Assembly (NCBI GenBank): GCA_019418545.1
Contig: DYBQ01000004.1
Location: 31,133-95,132 of the forward strand
DNA: 64,000 nt
Source: Clostridiales bacterium
GTDB taxonomy: Bacteria; Bacillota; Clostridia; Oscillospirales; Acutalibacteraceae
Direction: 5' to 3'
In this document: positions 17,542 through 26,123 of the stretch, piece by piece
Layout: each line of letters opens with the position of its first letter
Numbering within the stretch: position 1 is the first letter of the stretch
The notes under the pieces: generated by a model
What the model saw: the letters and a program-made list of their open reading frames with translations, nothing else
Told to the model about the DNA's origin: nothing
The model's database searches: none
Program-made: the position numbers and the translations under genes

Positions 17542-19131
17542 TTAAAATTTGGCTAACACCAGTGTATCGTTCATATAAATTTCTGTATTTCCATCGGGAA
17601 TAATCGTCTCGTCATGGCGCTTGACCAACACCACCAGCATTCCTTTGCCGGTATCCAGCTCTTTCAGCTTTTTTCCACACCATTTATGACCTTTATCAAT
17701 ACTAATTTCATACAAATACAGGTTCCGCCTGTTCTCAAATTCCCTTGCCGCAGCCACTAGTAAATCCCCAGGTAAAACTTCTGTTTCTCCGTTAGGGATA
17801 ATATTTTCCTCTCCGCGAATAATGACCACAATTAAAAAACCGGTCGGCAGTGACAACATATTTAGCTTTTTATGCGCCATCCCACTGTCTGCATCCACAT
17901 GAATTTTGACAAAAGAGACATTGCTTTCCTCTTGATAATCGTTAAAGGTCTTTTGGATATCCGCGTACTGGTCAATCATCCCCAATTTTTTAGCAACCCA
18001 CGGAAGCAAAGTTCCTTGAATTCCCAAGGAGAGGAACACCACACAGAAAACTAAATTAAAGATATTAAAGGTCATGTTGACCTGATGGAGCATCACATAA
18101 ATAGCAAACACAATCGATGCAACACCCCGAAGCCCTGCCCAAGAAACCACTCCGATTTGGCGAAGGGAAGAGCGAAAAGGTAATAGTACCGCCGACACCG
18201 CCAGTGGTCTTCCAATAATTGTCATAAATATCATAATTAATATCGCTGGTATCAATACCTGTGGAAGTTCGACTGGCGTTACCAAAAGCCCTAAAAGGAA
18301 AAAAATCATCATTTGCGATATTCCGGTAACAGCATCGAAAAAATGAACCAAGTCCCTTTTTCCCGAGAAATACCGGTTCCCCATCAAAATTCCACACAAA
18401 TATACGGCTAAATATCCATTACCTCCCACTGCATTGGGCAGCGCATAAGCAATAATTGCAGCGGCAAATACGAAGATGGTCTTTCCCTGTTCCATAGAAA
18501 AATCAAAACGATTCAGCAACAACACCGATACCCATCCAACCAGCAAGCCGCCCAATACACCAAAGCTAATTTGCTGTAAAAACAGTATCGGCACCGAAAC
18601 TTCTTGGCCGGTAACCAGCGAAACCATCACTACCGTCAACAGATAGGACATAGGGTCGTTAGAACCGGATTCCAGCTCCAGCAAAGAGTCTGTATGATTT
18701 TTCAATGCCATTTTTTGCGAACGGAGAATATTAAACACCGATGCGGCATCGGTAGAAGAAAGCACCGAACCTATCAGAAAGCTCTCCATCCATTCCAATC
18801 CCAGCGCATAGTGAGAAAAAACTCCAACAAAAGCAGCCGTCAAAAACACTCCCACGCTGGCCAGCAAAAACGCTCTGCCTGCCACAGGCTTTGCCACATG
18901 AACGTTGGTACCGAAGCCTCCGTAAAACATAACGATAATCAGACAGGCAGAACAAATATTTTCCGCAATATCATATTCGTTAAAAACAATTCCTAACGGT
19001 CCATTTTCTCCAAAAAACATCCCCAAAGCAATAAATATCAAAAGAGAAGGAACTGGCAATTTTTCTGCAAAACGATGAAGCAGGACACAGACCGCAATTA
19101 CTATTCCTGCAAGTAATAAATATTGATTCAT
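17542..19131 (-). CDS. NhaP2/CvrA-type K+(Na+)/H+ antiporter with two RCK_C domains
   Basis: A 529-residue membrane protein. About 12 hydrophobic segments over residues 1-390 form a CPA1 antiporter core with the ion-site pattern 'SSTDAASVFNIL' near 125 and 'SGSNDPMSYLL' near 155. The C-terminus has two TrkA_C/RCK_C-like repeats ('GFLIVVIIRGEENIIPNGETEVLPGD' and 'GMLVVLVKRHDETIIPDG'), which in relatives bind nucleotides, possibly c-di-AMP. Such proteins exchange K+ or Na+ for protons during osmotic or pH stress. Upstream GGGAGG supports the ATG. It probably heads an operon with proB-proA. Confidence 0.88.
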   Translation of the reverse strand: MNQYLLLAGIVIAVCVLLHRFAEKLPVPSLLIFIALGMFFGENGPLGIVFNEYDIAENICSACLIIVMFYGGFGTNVHVAKPVAGRAFLLASVGVFLTAAFVGVFSHYALGLEWMESFLIGSVLSSTDAASVFNILRSQKMALKNHTDSLLELESGSNDPMSYLLTVVMVSLVTGQEVSVPILFLQQISFGVLGGLLVGWVSVLLLNRFDFSMEQGKTIFVFAAAIIAYALPNAVGGNGYLAVYLCGILMGNRYFSGKRDLVHFFDAVTGISQMMIFFLLGLLVTPVELPQVLIPAILIMIFMTIIGRPLAVSAVLLPFRSSLRQIGVVSWAGLRGVASIVFAIYVMLHQVNMTFNIFNLVFCVVFLSLGIQGTLLPWVAKKLGMIDQYADIQKTFNDYQEESNVSFVKIHVDADSGMAHKKLNMLSLPTGFLIVVIIRGEENIIPNGETEVLPGDLLVAAAREFENRRNLYLYEISIDKGHKWCGKKLKELDTGKGMLVVLVKRHDETIIPDGNTEIYMNDTLVLAKF

Positions 19132-19272
19132 CTATCTAGGCCTCCCTTCTCTAAATAACAATCAACTCCTAATTATCATTCCGGAAGGATTCTTATTTTA
19201 TAGTATATCATACTTTTACACATGGCAGAAGAGTCAATCTCTCATCTTGGCTGATTTTCTGATAAAGGAAAA

Positions 19273-19299
19273 GGCTCCAACTTTAATAAAGCAGGAGCC
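19273..19299 (-). terminator. terminator of pnp
   Basis: GGCTCC and GGAGCC arms with an extra inner CTTTA/TAAAG pairing lie 16 bp past the pnp stop; the minus strand continues TTTTCCTTTAT. Confidence 0.75.
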
Positions 19300-19314
19300 C
19301 AAAAATTCAGTATA

Positions 19315-21549
19315 TCAGCCGTTATGACGGGGCTTATTGGTGTTGGCAATGAAACCGTTGCTTGCGCGGGGACGGTCGTCATGGCGGCGGTGTCCGTCAC
19401 GGCGGTCATCACGGCGGCGAGGGGCATCGGAAATGGTGTTCTCCGGCACCATGCCGTCCAAATCAATGAGGGCGTCGCGGCGGGACAGGTTCAGGCGGCC
19501 CTTGTCGTCAATTTCCAAAACCTTGACCTTGACCACATCTCCAACATCCACTACGTCAGTAACCTTCTCGGTGCGCTTCACATCCAAACGGGAAATGTGC
19601 ACCAAGCCTTCCTTGCCGGGAGCGATTTCCACAAAGGCGCCAAAGTCCATAATACGGGTAACCTTGCCGGTATAATAGGTGCCCGGCTCGGGGTCGTTGA
19701 CAATGGTATCGATGATGGTCATGGCGCGCTGGCACTTCTCCAAATCAATGCCGGAAACGAACACGTGTCCGTCTTCTTCCACATCCACCTTAACCTCGCA
19801 CTCGGCGCAAATCTTCTGGATGACCTTTCCGCCGGAACCAATCACCTCACGAATCTTGTCCACCGGAATCACAGTGGAGAGCATCTTCGGTGCATACTTG
19901 GAAAGCTCTGGACGGGGCTCGGGAATGGCTTTGAGCATGATTTCATCGATGATATAATCGCGGGCCTTGTGGGTCTTCAGCAGGGCTTCCTTCACCATAG
20001 CAGGAGTCAAGCCGTTAATTTTCAAGTCCATCTGAATGGCAGTGATACCCTTGTGGGTACCGGCTACCTTAAAGTCCATATCGCCGAAGAAGTCTTCCAC
20101 GCCTTGAATGTCCACCATGGTCATCCAGCGCTCGCCTTCGGTAATTAAACCGCAGGAAATACCGGCTACGGGAGCCTTAATCGGCACGCCGGCATCCATC
20201 AGGGCCAGGGTGCTGCCGCAGACGGAGCCCTGAGAGGTGGAGCCGTTGGAGGAAAGAACCTCGGACACCAGACGCAGGGTATAGGGGAACTCCTCTACCG
20301 GAGGAATGACAGGCACCAGAGCACGCTCTGCCAGGGCACCATGACCGATTTCCCGACGGCCGGGGCCGCGGCTGGGCTTGGTCTCGCCTACGGAATAGGA
20401 GGGGAAGTTGTAGTGGTGGATATAGCGCTTGCTTTCTTCATCGTCAATGCCGTCCAGCAGCTGGCAGTCGCTGACCGGTCCCAGAGTAGCAACGGTAAGC
20501 ACCTGGGTCTGGCCGCGGGTGAACATACCGGAGCCGTGTACACGGGGCAGCAGTCCCACTTCGGCAGCCAGCGGACGGATTTCATCCATGCCGCGGCCGT
20601 CCACACGCTTCTGCTCGTCCAGCAGCCAGCGGCGCACGATATATTTCTGGGTGCGGTACATGCAGTCGTCAATCAGAGCTTCCTGCTCGGGATAAATCGG
20701 GTCAAAGTGCTCGTGCACCTTCTCATAGATGGGCTTCAGGCGCTCATCGCGGACGGTCTTGTCGTCGGTATCCATGGCAAACTTTACGTCCTCCATGGCG
20801 AACTCCTTGATGGCCTCAATCATTTCCTCGGGGGGCAGGTTGCTGGGATATTCAAACTTGGGCTTGCCAATTTCGGCCTGAATGCCCTTGATAAATTCGA
20901 TAATATGCTGGTTCGCCTTGTGGCCGGCGATGATGCCGTTGTACATATCCTCATCGGAAACCTCGTTGGCGCCAGCTTCAATCATGGCAATGCGGGAATC
21001 GGTAGAGGCAACGGTCACAGCCATCTGGGAAACCTTACGCTGTTCGGTGTTGGGGTTGATGACGAACTCGCCGTCAATGAGGCCCACGCTCACAGCGGAA
21101 ATAGGTCCGTTCCACGGTACATCAGAGATGGACAGTGCAATAGAAGTACCCACCATAGCAGCAATTTCAGGAGAGCAATCCTGGTCTACAGACATAACGG
21201 TGCAGACGATAGAAACGTCATTGCGCATATCTTTGGGGAACAGGGGACGGATAGGACGGTCGATGACACGGCACACCAAAATAGCCTTATCGGTGGGACG
21301 GCCTTCCCGCTTCAGGAAAGAGCCGGGAATCTTACCCACAGAATACAGCTTTTCCTCATAGTCCACAGACAGGGGGAAGAAATCAACGCCCTCACGGGGT
21401 TTTGCGGCAGCAGTCACGGCTACATGCACCACGGTTTCGCCATAGCGCACGAGGCACTCGCCGTTAGCCAGCTGTGCCATTTTACCGGTTTCCACAACCA
21501 GCGGACGGCCGGCAAATTCGGTTTCAAATACGCGGAATTTTTCGAACAT
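19315..21549 (-). CDS. pnp: polyribonucleotide nucleotidyltransferase (PNPase)
   Basis: A 744-residue phosphorolytic 3'-5' exoribonuclease. Two RNase PH domains span ~1-230 and ~310-545 with an alpha-helical linker between; 'FPSYSVGETKPSRGPGRREIGHG' and 'MDAGVPIKAPVAGIS' mark the active second core. A KH domain ('IREVIGSGGKVIQKI', ~565) and an S1 domain ('GKVTRIMDFGAFVEI', ~630) follow, then an Arg/His/Asp-rich tail. It degrades mRNA and processes RNA ends in the cytosol. Its leader is highly structured (separate entry) and rpsO lies upstream, the classical arrangement. Confidence 0.97.
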   Translation of the reverse strand: MFEKFRVFETEFAGRPLVVETGKMAQLANGECLVRYGETVVHVAVTAAAKPREGVDFFPLSVDYEEKLYSVGKIPGSFLKREGRPTDKAILVCRVIDRPIRPLFPKDMRNDVSIVCTVMSVDQDCSPEIAAMVGTSIALSISDVPWNGPISAVSVGLIDGEFVINPNTEQRKVSQMAVTVASTDSRIAMIEAGANEVSDEDMYNGIIAGHKANQHIIEFIKGIQAEIGKPKFEYPSNLPPEEMIEAIKEFAMEDVKFAMDTDDKTVRDERLKPIYEKVHEHFDPIYPEQEALIDDCMYRTQKYIVRRWLLDEQKRVDGRGMDEIRPLAAEVGLLPRVHGSGMFTRGQTQVLTVATLGPVSDCQLLDGIDDEESKRYIHHYNFPSYSVGETKPSRGPGRREIGHGALAERALVPVIPPVEEFPYTLRLVSEVLSSNGSTSQGSVCGSTLALMDAGVPIKAPVAGISCGLITEGERWMTMVDIQGVEDFFGDMDFKVAGTHKGITAIQMDLKINGLTPAMVKEALLKTHKARDYIIDEIMLKAIPEPRPELSKYAPKMLSTVIPVDKIREVIGSGGKVIQKICAECEVKVDVEEDGHVFVSGIDLEKCQRAMTIIDTIVNDPEPGTYYTGKVTRIMDFGAFVEIAPGKEGLVHISRLDVKRTEKVTDVVDVGDVVKVKVLEIDDKGRLNLSRRDALIDLDGMVPENTISDAPRRRDDRRDGHRRHDDRPRASNGFIANTNKPRHNG

Positions 21550-21574
21550 TCAGCTTTCCTCCATTTCTTCTTTG

Positions 21575-21657
21575 GAGAAGGCAGAACCGATTTAGCAATA
21601 AAACCAACGCGCAGTGCCTGCGCCCTCGTTTCACTGCTAAACACAGCTGTCCTTCTC
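21575..21657 (-). promoter_or_regulatory. long imperfect hairpin in the pnp leader
   Basis: Three nested pairings are visible: GAGAAGGCAG (21575-21584) with CTGTCCTTCTC (21647-21657), TTTAGCA (21591-21597) with TGCTAAA (21635-21641), and GCGCAG (21609-21614) with CTGCGC (21618-21623). On the minus strand this folds just before the pnp ribosome site. In E. coli a leader hairpin is the RNase III site for PNPase autoregulation; the same role here is inference. Confidence 0.6.
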
Positions 21658-21703
21658 TCAAAAACAATCTAAAAATTTTTGCAGGGGTTCCAGATAGCCT
21701 AAA

Positions 21704-21729
21704 GGCAGGCGACTTTTCTGCCGCCTGCC
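21704..21729 (-). terminator. weak hairpin between rpsO and pnp
   Basis: An 8-bp stem (GGCAGGCG / CGCCTGCC) after rpsO is followed on the minus strand by only TTTA, so it is likely a partial terminator or RNA-processing signal that lets pnp be read through. Confidence 0.5.
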
Positions 21730-21769
21730 CTTTTCAGCTTTCTGTGAAAAATTGCTTCCGCAACCTGGA

Positions 21770-22033
21770 TTACTTACGGATACCCAGCTTTGCGATAATG
21801 GTACGATACCGCTCAATGTCAACCTTCATCAGGTAGTTGAGCAGGTTACGGCGCTGGCCAACCATCTTCAGCAGGCCGCGGCGGGAGTGATGGTCCTTTT
21901 TGTGGGTGCGCAGGTGCTCGTTCAAGTCGTTGATACGCTTGGTCAGAACAGCAATCTGCACCTCAGGAGAACCGGTATCGCCCTCGTGCATAGCATATTC
22001 CTTAATAATTGCGGTCTTTTCTTCTTTCAACAT
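21770..22033 (-). CDS. rpsO: 30S ribosomal protein S15
   Basis: An 87-residue ribosomal protein that binds the central domain of 16S rRNA. 'HEGDTGSPEVQIAVLTKRINDLNEHLRTHKKDHHSRRGLL' is diagnostic. I start at ATG 22033, seven bases after AAAGGTGGA, which gives the family's standard N-terminus 'MLKEEKTAII'; the four-codon upstream extension is not used. A strong promoter and several leader hairpins lie upstream. Confidence 0.97.
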   Translation of the reverse strand: MLKEEKTAIIKEYAMHEGDTGSPEVQIAVLTKRINDLNEHLRTHKKDHHSRRGLLKMVGQRRNLLNYLMKVDIERYRTIIAKLGIRK

Positions 22034-22051
22034 AATCAATTCCACCTTTTC

Positions 22052-22141
22052 AGCGGCAGTGCCGCTATAAAATTTCCCTCATTCACAGAAAAAGGCTGGT
22101 GAACTCCCTGTACAGGGCTTTACCCTTTATCCGGGAAAGGG
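22052..22141 (-). promoter_or_regulatory. structured leader of rpsO (candidate S15 autoregulatory RNA)
   Basis: Between promoter and start codon there are three stem-loops: CCCTTT/AAAGGG at 22123-22141, the self-complementary CCCTGTACAGGG at 22106-22117, and AGCGGC/GCCGCT at 22052-22066 immediately before the Shine-Dalgarno. S15 autoregulation through leader RNA is established in several bacteria, with different folds; this leader's fold is only read by eye. Confidence 0.45.
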
Positions 22142-22155
22142 GCTGCAACTGTAGT

Positions 22156-22184
22156 ATTATATCATGGCAGAAACTTTTTGTAAA
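22156..22184 (-). promoter_or_regulatory. sigma-A promoter of rpsO-pnp
   Basis: On the minus strand TTTACA (22184-22179) and a perfect TATAAT (22161-22156) are 17 bp apart. Transcription would start near 22149. Confidence 0.72.
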
Positions 22185-22199
22185 TTGTTTTTCTGCCAT

Positions 22200-23132
22200 T
22201 TAGCGTGATTTTTTCCAGAAAGGGTCTTTCCATTCCCGCTGTGCAATTTTTCGCGCTAAAACGCCATTTTCCAGAATCTCGTTTTTCAGCTGGTCCAAGC
22301 TGTCAAACTTCCGCTCCGGCCGGATAAAGTCCAGCAGCTCCACCGGGACTTTTTTCCCGTATAGGTCGCCGGAAAATTCGGGAATCCAGGTTTCGGACAA
22401 AGCGCAGTCGGAGCCCACGGTGGGCTTCACGCCGATGTTGGTGACACCGTAATACTTTTGACCCTTCACCTCCACCAGCGAGGCATACACCCCGAAGCGG
22501 GGCAGCACATATCCCTGCGGAAACGGCTGATTGATGGTGGGGGTTCCCCAAGTGCGGCCCAGCTGACGGCCATGGGTTACCTCAAAATCATAGCCAAAGG
22601 GACGGCCCAGCAGCTGTCCGGCCTGCTGCACGTCTCCCTGCTCCAAACAGGCGCGAATCCGGGTGGAGCTGACCGTCTCCCCTGCAACGGAAACCGGCGG
22701 CGTTACAGAAAGGCTGATTCCCTTTTCCTGGCAAAGCTCTTTCAGCAAAACAGCGTCGCCCCGGCCGTTTTTTCCGAAACGGAAATTAAATCCGCAGGAC
22801 AGCGCCCGCACCCGGCAAACCCGGTACAGGGCCTCCACAAAGTCCTCCGGCTCCATATCCCGAATCCGGTCGAAAGGCAGCAGATAGACCACTTCCACGC
22901 CCATTTCCTCCAGCAGCGCCAGCTTCTGCTCGTTGGTGGTGAGCAGGGGGACGGGCTTTTTTTGCAGGGAAACCGACGGATTCTGCTGAAAGGTGATGAC
23001 CGCAGGAAGCAGGCCGGGAGCGGAAAGGGTGTTTCCGATAACCTGACGGTGTCCCAGATGCAGCCCGTCAAAGCTGCCCAGCGCCGCCGCCAGCTCCCCT
23101 TCCGGTGTCTGTAAATCCTGATAGCATTTCAT
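22200..23132 (-). CDS. ribF: bifunctional riboflavin kinase/FAD synthetase
   Basis: A 310-residue enzyme that converts riboflavin to FMN and then FAD. The N-terminal adenylyltransferase domain shows 'ALGSFDGLHLGHRQVI' near 15 and 'VSSTRIRACLEQGDVQQA' near 155; the C-terminal kinase domain shows 'GRTWGTPTINQPFP' near 195 and 'GVYASLVEVKGQKYYGVTNIG' near 215. Length matches family. It follows truB on the minus strand by 39 bp, as in many Firmicutes. Confidence 0.96.
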   Translation of the reverse strand: MKCYQDLQTPEGELAAALGSFDGLHLGHRQVIGNTLSAPGLLPAVITFQQNPSVSLQKKPVPLLTTNEQKLALLEEMGVEVVYLLPFDRIRDMEPEDFVEALYRVCRVRALSCGFNFRFGKNGRGDAVLLKELCQEKGISLSVTPPVSVAGETVSSTRIRACLEQGDVQQAGQLLGRPFGYDFEVTHGRQLGRTWGTPTINQPFPQGYVLPRFGVYASLVEVKGQKYYGVTNIGVKPTVGSDCALSETWIPEFSGDLYGKKVPVELLDFIRPERKFDSLDQLKNEILENGVLARKIAQREWKDPFWKKSR

Positions 23133-23171
23133 GGGAATCCGTCCTTTCCTGTGCTTGTGCTTTGTTCCCCT

Positions 23172-24083
23172 TTAAAACAATTTGAGAATGGCAAGCCAGC
23201 CTTTTTCAGCCTGTACCTGTCCCAGCCCCAAAAAATCATCGTTTTCTCCCCTGACGCGGACGATTTCCCCATCCGGAGGATTCTGTTTCCGGAATGCGGG
23301 AATCCGCTTCAAATCCAGCTGTCCGCCGTTGCCAAAGCGGGTGGCCTGTGCGCCGGAAACGGTGACAGCCGGCAGATGGGCAAACAAGCTCTCGACTGGG
23401 CGCAGTTTTTCTTCCAGCGTTCCGGCTTCCGAGAGGGCTTTCGCTTCGTCCAGCGTGACCGCATCCGCCAGGGTGAAACCGCAGGCTTTTGTCCGGCGCA
23501 AAGCGGACATCACGCCCAACGAGCCCGCCGCTTTTGCCAAATCGGCAATCAGCGTGCGGATATAGGTTCCCTTGGAGCAGGAAACCGTCAGTTTTCCTTC
23601 CCGGGTTTCTTCGTTATATTCAATGAGTTCCAGCTTAAAAATGGTCACCGGGCGCGCGTCCCGCTCCACCTCAATGCCTTTTCTTGCCAGCTCATACAGC
23701 CGCTTTCCGTCTTTGGAAACCGCCGAATACATGGGCGGCACCTGCATGATTTCCCCGCGGAAACGGGGCAGAAGGCTTTCCAGCAATTCACGGGAAACGG
23801 GCGTGTCGCTGGTATCCAGCACCTTGCCGGTGCTGTCTTCGGTATCTGTCGAAACCCCCAGCCGGAACCCGGCCTCATACTCTTTGTCGGTATCTTCCAG
23901 CAGAGAGGCGGCGCGGGTAGCTTTTCCCAACAAGAGGGGCAGCACCCCGGTGGCCATGGGGTCCAGCGTACCAGTATGGCCGATTTTCCGCTCATGGCAC
24001 AGGCGGCGGCACACCGCCACCGCGTCAAAAGAGGTGAAATCGGCGGGTTTATCCAGAATCAGTACTCCGGTCACAGGCCGCAC
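23172..24083 (-). CDS. truB: tRNA pseudouridine-55 synthase
   Basis: A 303-residue enzyme that makes pseudouridine-55 in the T-loop of tRNAs. The catalytic Asp lies in 'GHTGTLDPMATGVLPLLLG' near 40; 'YEAGFRLGVSTDTEDSTG' and 'CSKGTYIRTLIADL' are family blocks. Its start overlaps the end of the DHH gene by 13 bp, implying translational coupling. Confidence 0.96.
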   Translation of the reverse strand: MRPVTGVLILDKPADFTSFDAVAVCRRLCHERKIGHTGTLDPMATGVLPLLLGKATRAASLLEDTDKEYEAGFRLGVSTDTEDSTGKVLDTSDTPVSRELLESLLPRFRGEIMQVPPMYSAVSKDGKRLYELARKGIEVERDARPVTIFKLELIEYNEETREGKLTVSCSKGTYIRTLIADLAKAAGSLGVMSALRRTKACGFTLADAVTLDEAKALSEAGTLEEKLRPVESLFAHLPAVTVSGAQATRFGNGGQLDLKRIPAFRKQNPPDGEIVRVRGENDDFLGLGQVQAEKGWLAILKLF

Positions 24084-25033
24084 CTCTCCATCTGCTTTTT
24101 GATGGCTTCCAGCAGCAGTTCTTTTACTTCGTCAAAGGTCTTGCTGGTAAAGCTGCATCCTGCGGCTGCCGCGTGTCCACCGCCGCCGAATTCCGCGCAG
24201 ATTTCCGCCGCATCCACCGGCGGGTTGGTGCGCAGGGAGACTTTCAGCATACCGTCTTCCTTTTCGCGGATGGTCACACCGACCATCACGCCCTCCACCT
24301 GACGGGACATGGACGCAACGCCATCCAAATCCCCTTCTTCCACAGACAGCTCTTCCACCAGAGAAATGGGCAGGCACAACACCGCGCATTTTCCGTCAAA
24401 ATGGAAGGTCATGGACTGAAGCACATACTTTTCCACTTCCAAACGGGCACGGCTCTTAGTATCGTACATTTCACGGTTAATCTCGGCAGCATGAGCGCCC
24501 AATTCCATCAGCTCCGCGCCCATGCGGTGGGTACGGGGCGTGACATTTCCAAAACGGAAACAACCCGTGTCGGTGGAAATACCGGTAAACAGGCAGTCCG
24601 CAATTTCCGGGGAAATCTCCACCTGCATTTCTTTCAGCAGCAGGAACAGCACTTCACAGGCTGCGGCGGCTTTGGGCTCCACATAGCGCTCTTTTGCAAA
24701 ATCGCCGTTGGTGCCGTGGTGGTCCAGGCACAAATCCACCTTATCCGCATAGCTTTCCAGATTTTTTCCAAACAGCTGGCGGTCGGCGATGTCCACACTC
24801 ACGATAAATTCCGGCTCAAAGTTCTGCTCTTCCACGCCCTCAAAGAGAAACGCAAACTTTTTCGGCACCGCGTCGCTGCACAAAAACCGGGCTTTTTTTC
24901 CCAGGGAATGCAGCCCCCGCAGCAAAGCAGAAGCACAGCCGAGGGTATCGCCATCGGGGGAACGGTGGCTCAAAATCAGGATATAATCCGCGTCCAGCAG
25001 CCGCTTGGCGGCGGTATTCAAGGTAATATCCAT
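24071..25033 (-). CDS. nrnA: DHH-family oligoribonuclease/pAp phosphatase
   Basis: A 320-residue cytosolic phosphoesterase. The DHH domain has 'SHRSPDGDTLGCASALLRGL' near 25 and 'LDHHGTN' near 105; the DHHA1 domain ends with 'FGGGGHAAAAGCSF'. In B. subtilis NrnA degrades nanoRNA and dephosphorylates pAp; some homologues cleave pApA from c-di-AMP turnover. ATG 25033 follows GAAGGAG by eight bases. Neighbours rbfA (5 bp upstream) and truB fit the canonical infB operon. Confidence 0.92.
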   Translation of the reverse strand: MDITLNTAAKRLLDADYILILSHRSPDGDTLGCASALLRGLHSLGKKARFLCSDAVPKKFAFLFEGVEEQNFEPEFIVSVDIADRQLFGKNLESYADKVDLCLDHHGTNGDFAKERYVEPKAAAACEVLFLLLKEMQVEISPEIADCLFTGISTDTGCFRFGNVTPRTHRMGAELMELGAHAAEINREMYDTKSRARLEVEKYVLQSMTFHFDGKCAVLCLPISLVEELSVEEGDLDGVASMSRQVEGVMVGVTIREKEDGMLKVSLRTNPPVDAAEICAEFGGGGHAAAAGCSFTSKTFDEVKELLLEAIKKQMERCGL

Positions 25034-25038
25034 CGAAA

Positions 25039-25386
25039 TCACTCCTTCAAATCATTGAGGATTTTGGAGATATTGGCGCTGTACTCGATGGAGTCGGTGG
25101 CCTTAAAAATCAGCTCGGGCACATGGCGCAGCTTGAGCTGATGGCCCAGCTCCCGGCGGATAAAGCCCGCGGCACTTTTGAGGCCCTTGACAGCATTCTG
25201 GGCATGCTCCATTCCTGTCATCGAGCTGATATACACGGTGCAGTAGGAAAGGTCGCTTGTGACCTCTACCCGCACGATGCTAATCATTCCATTCCCCTGG
25301 ACACGGGGGTCTTTCACTTCCCGCAGGATAGCGGAAAGCTCCCGGCGGATATCTTCTGTGGTTCTTCCCATACGATGACTGGGCAT
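25039..25386 (-). CDS. rbfA: 30S ribosome-binding factor A
   Basis: A 115-residue KH-like factor needed for late 16S rRNA maturation and cold growth. 'RTTEDIRRELSAILREVKDPRV' and 'VEVTSDLSYCTVYIS' are diagnostic, with 'LKLRHVPELIFKATDSIEYSANI' near the end. Length standard. Two small membrane genes lie between it and infB. Confidence 0.95.
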   Translation of the reverse strand: MPSHRMGRTTEDIRRELSAILREVKDPRVQGNGMISIVRVEVTSDLSYCTVYISSMTGMEHAQNAVKGLKSAAGFIRRELGHQLKLRHVPELIFKATDSIEYSANISKILNDLKE

Positions 25387-25424
25387 AAACTTCCTCCGTT
25401 CTATTCAATCAATCATAAAATTTA

Positions 25425-25742
25425 TTAGCTTTGTTTTTTAAACCGGTTTCCGGTGTTGGCATAAATCAGCCCGGCGATGATGACAATGCAAAACAGGACG
25501 ATTCCTCCAATATGCAGGCTGTCCTGTTTGAGCCAAACGCCCAGTGTAGCAATCAGCCAGCCTCCTGCCATGGCAAAACAGAATTTGCCCATAAAGCGGC
25601 AGAGCTGTTTTTCATCCATTTCCGTCCTTTCTTCCGGCGAAGCGGTGTTGTAGCCCGCAATGAGCATGGCGCCTTTTCCGCACAGAAACACAATTCCCAG
25701 TATTGCCATAAAAATCACAATCATCAGATACGTGATAGCCAT
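25425..25742 (-). CDS. small membrane protein, DUF3784-like
   Basis: A 105-residue protein with three hydrophobic segments (~5-28, ~52-72, ~77-95). The segment 'KGAMLIAGYNTASPEERTEMDEKQLCRFMGK' between the first two is the signature I associate with DUF3784. Function unknown. It sits 38 bp upstream of rbfA and 17 bp after the next membrane gene, so it is part of the infB-rbfA transcript unless the hairpin after infB stops it. Confidence 0.8.
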   Translation of the reverse strand: MAITYLMIVIFMAILGIVFLCGKGAMLIAGYNTASPEERTEMDEKQLCRFMGKFCFAMAGGWLIATLGVWLKQDSLHIGGIVLFCIVIIAGLIYANTGNRFKKQS

Positions 25743-25759
25743 ACAGTTTTCCTCCTACG

Positions 25760-26017
25760 TCAGGCCTTCTTGCGGCTTTTATACACCGCCACACCGGCAA
25801 CCAACAGGATAATCAGCAGAATCAGTGCCCCGCCAGTCAACAGCACAGGCCGTAATTCTGTCCACAGGACAAACTGAGCTGCTGGCAAATCTGCCCCGCC
25901 AATAATCCCCATGGACGGTACCGTGGAGGAAAGAGACAACGTATATGTCACAATACCCGTGCAGACTGCCAGAACACAAACAATTGCGACTATGCCGCCA
26001 ATCAGCCATTTTTTCAT
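25760..26017 (-). CDS. small two-span membrane protein of unknown function
   Basis: An 85-residue protein: transmembrane helix at ~4-27, a short outside loop of ~30 residues, and a second helix at ~54-78 followed by the basic end KSRKKA. Start ATG 26017 follows AGGAGG. No family recognised. It begins ~106 bp past the infB stop, after a hairpin. Confidence 0.65.
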   Translation of the reverse strand: MKKWLIGGIVAIVCVLAVCTGIVTYTLSLSSTVPSMGIIGGADLPAAQFVLWTELRPVLLTGGALILLIILLVAGVAVYKSRKKA

Positions 26018-26083
26018 AAAAGCTCCTCCTGCATTTCCGGGTGCACAAACACACGATTCATTAGGATGCCCAAAACAGCAACA

Positions 26084-26109
26084 GGGAGCCTCTCAACAGA
26101 AAGGCTCCC
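26084..26109 (-). terminator. hairpin after infB
   Basis: An 8-bp stem (GGGAGCCT / AGGCTCCC) with a ten-base loop follows the infB stop; the following minus-strand sequence has only scattered T residues, so attenuation rather than full termination is likely. Confidence 0.5.
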
Positions 26110-26123
26110 CGAAAACGCAGTCC

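Noticed and set aside
20341..21672. 443-codon open frame antisense to pnp
   Set aside because: Codon-bias shadow of a high-GC gene; no ribosome site and no family resemblance.
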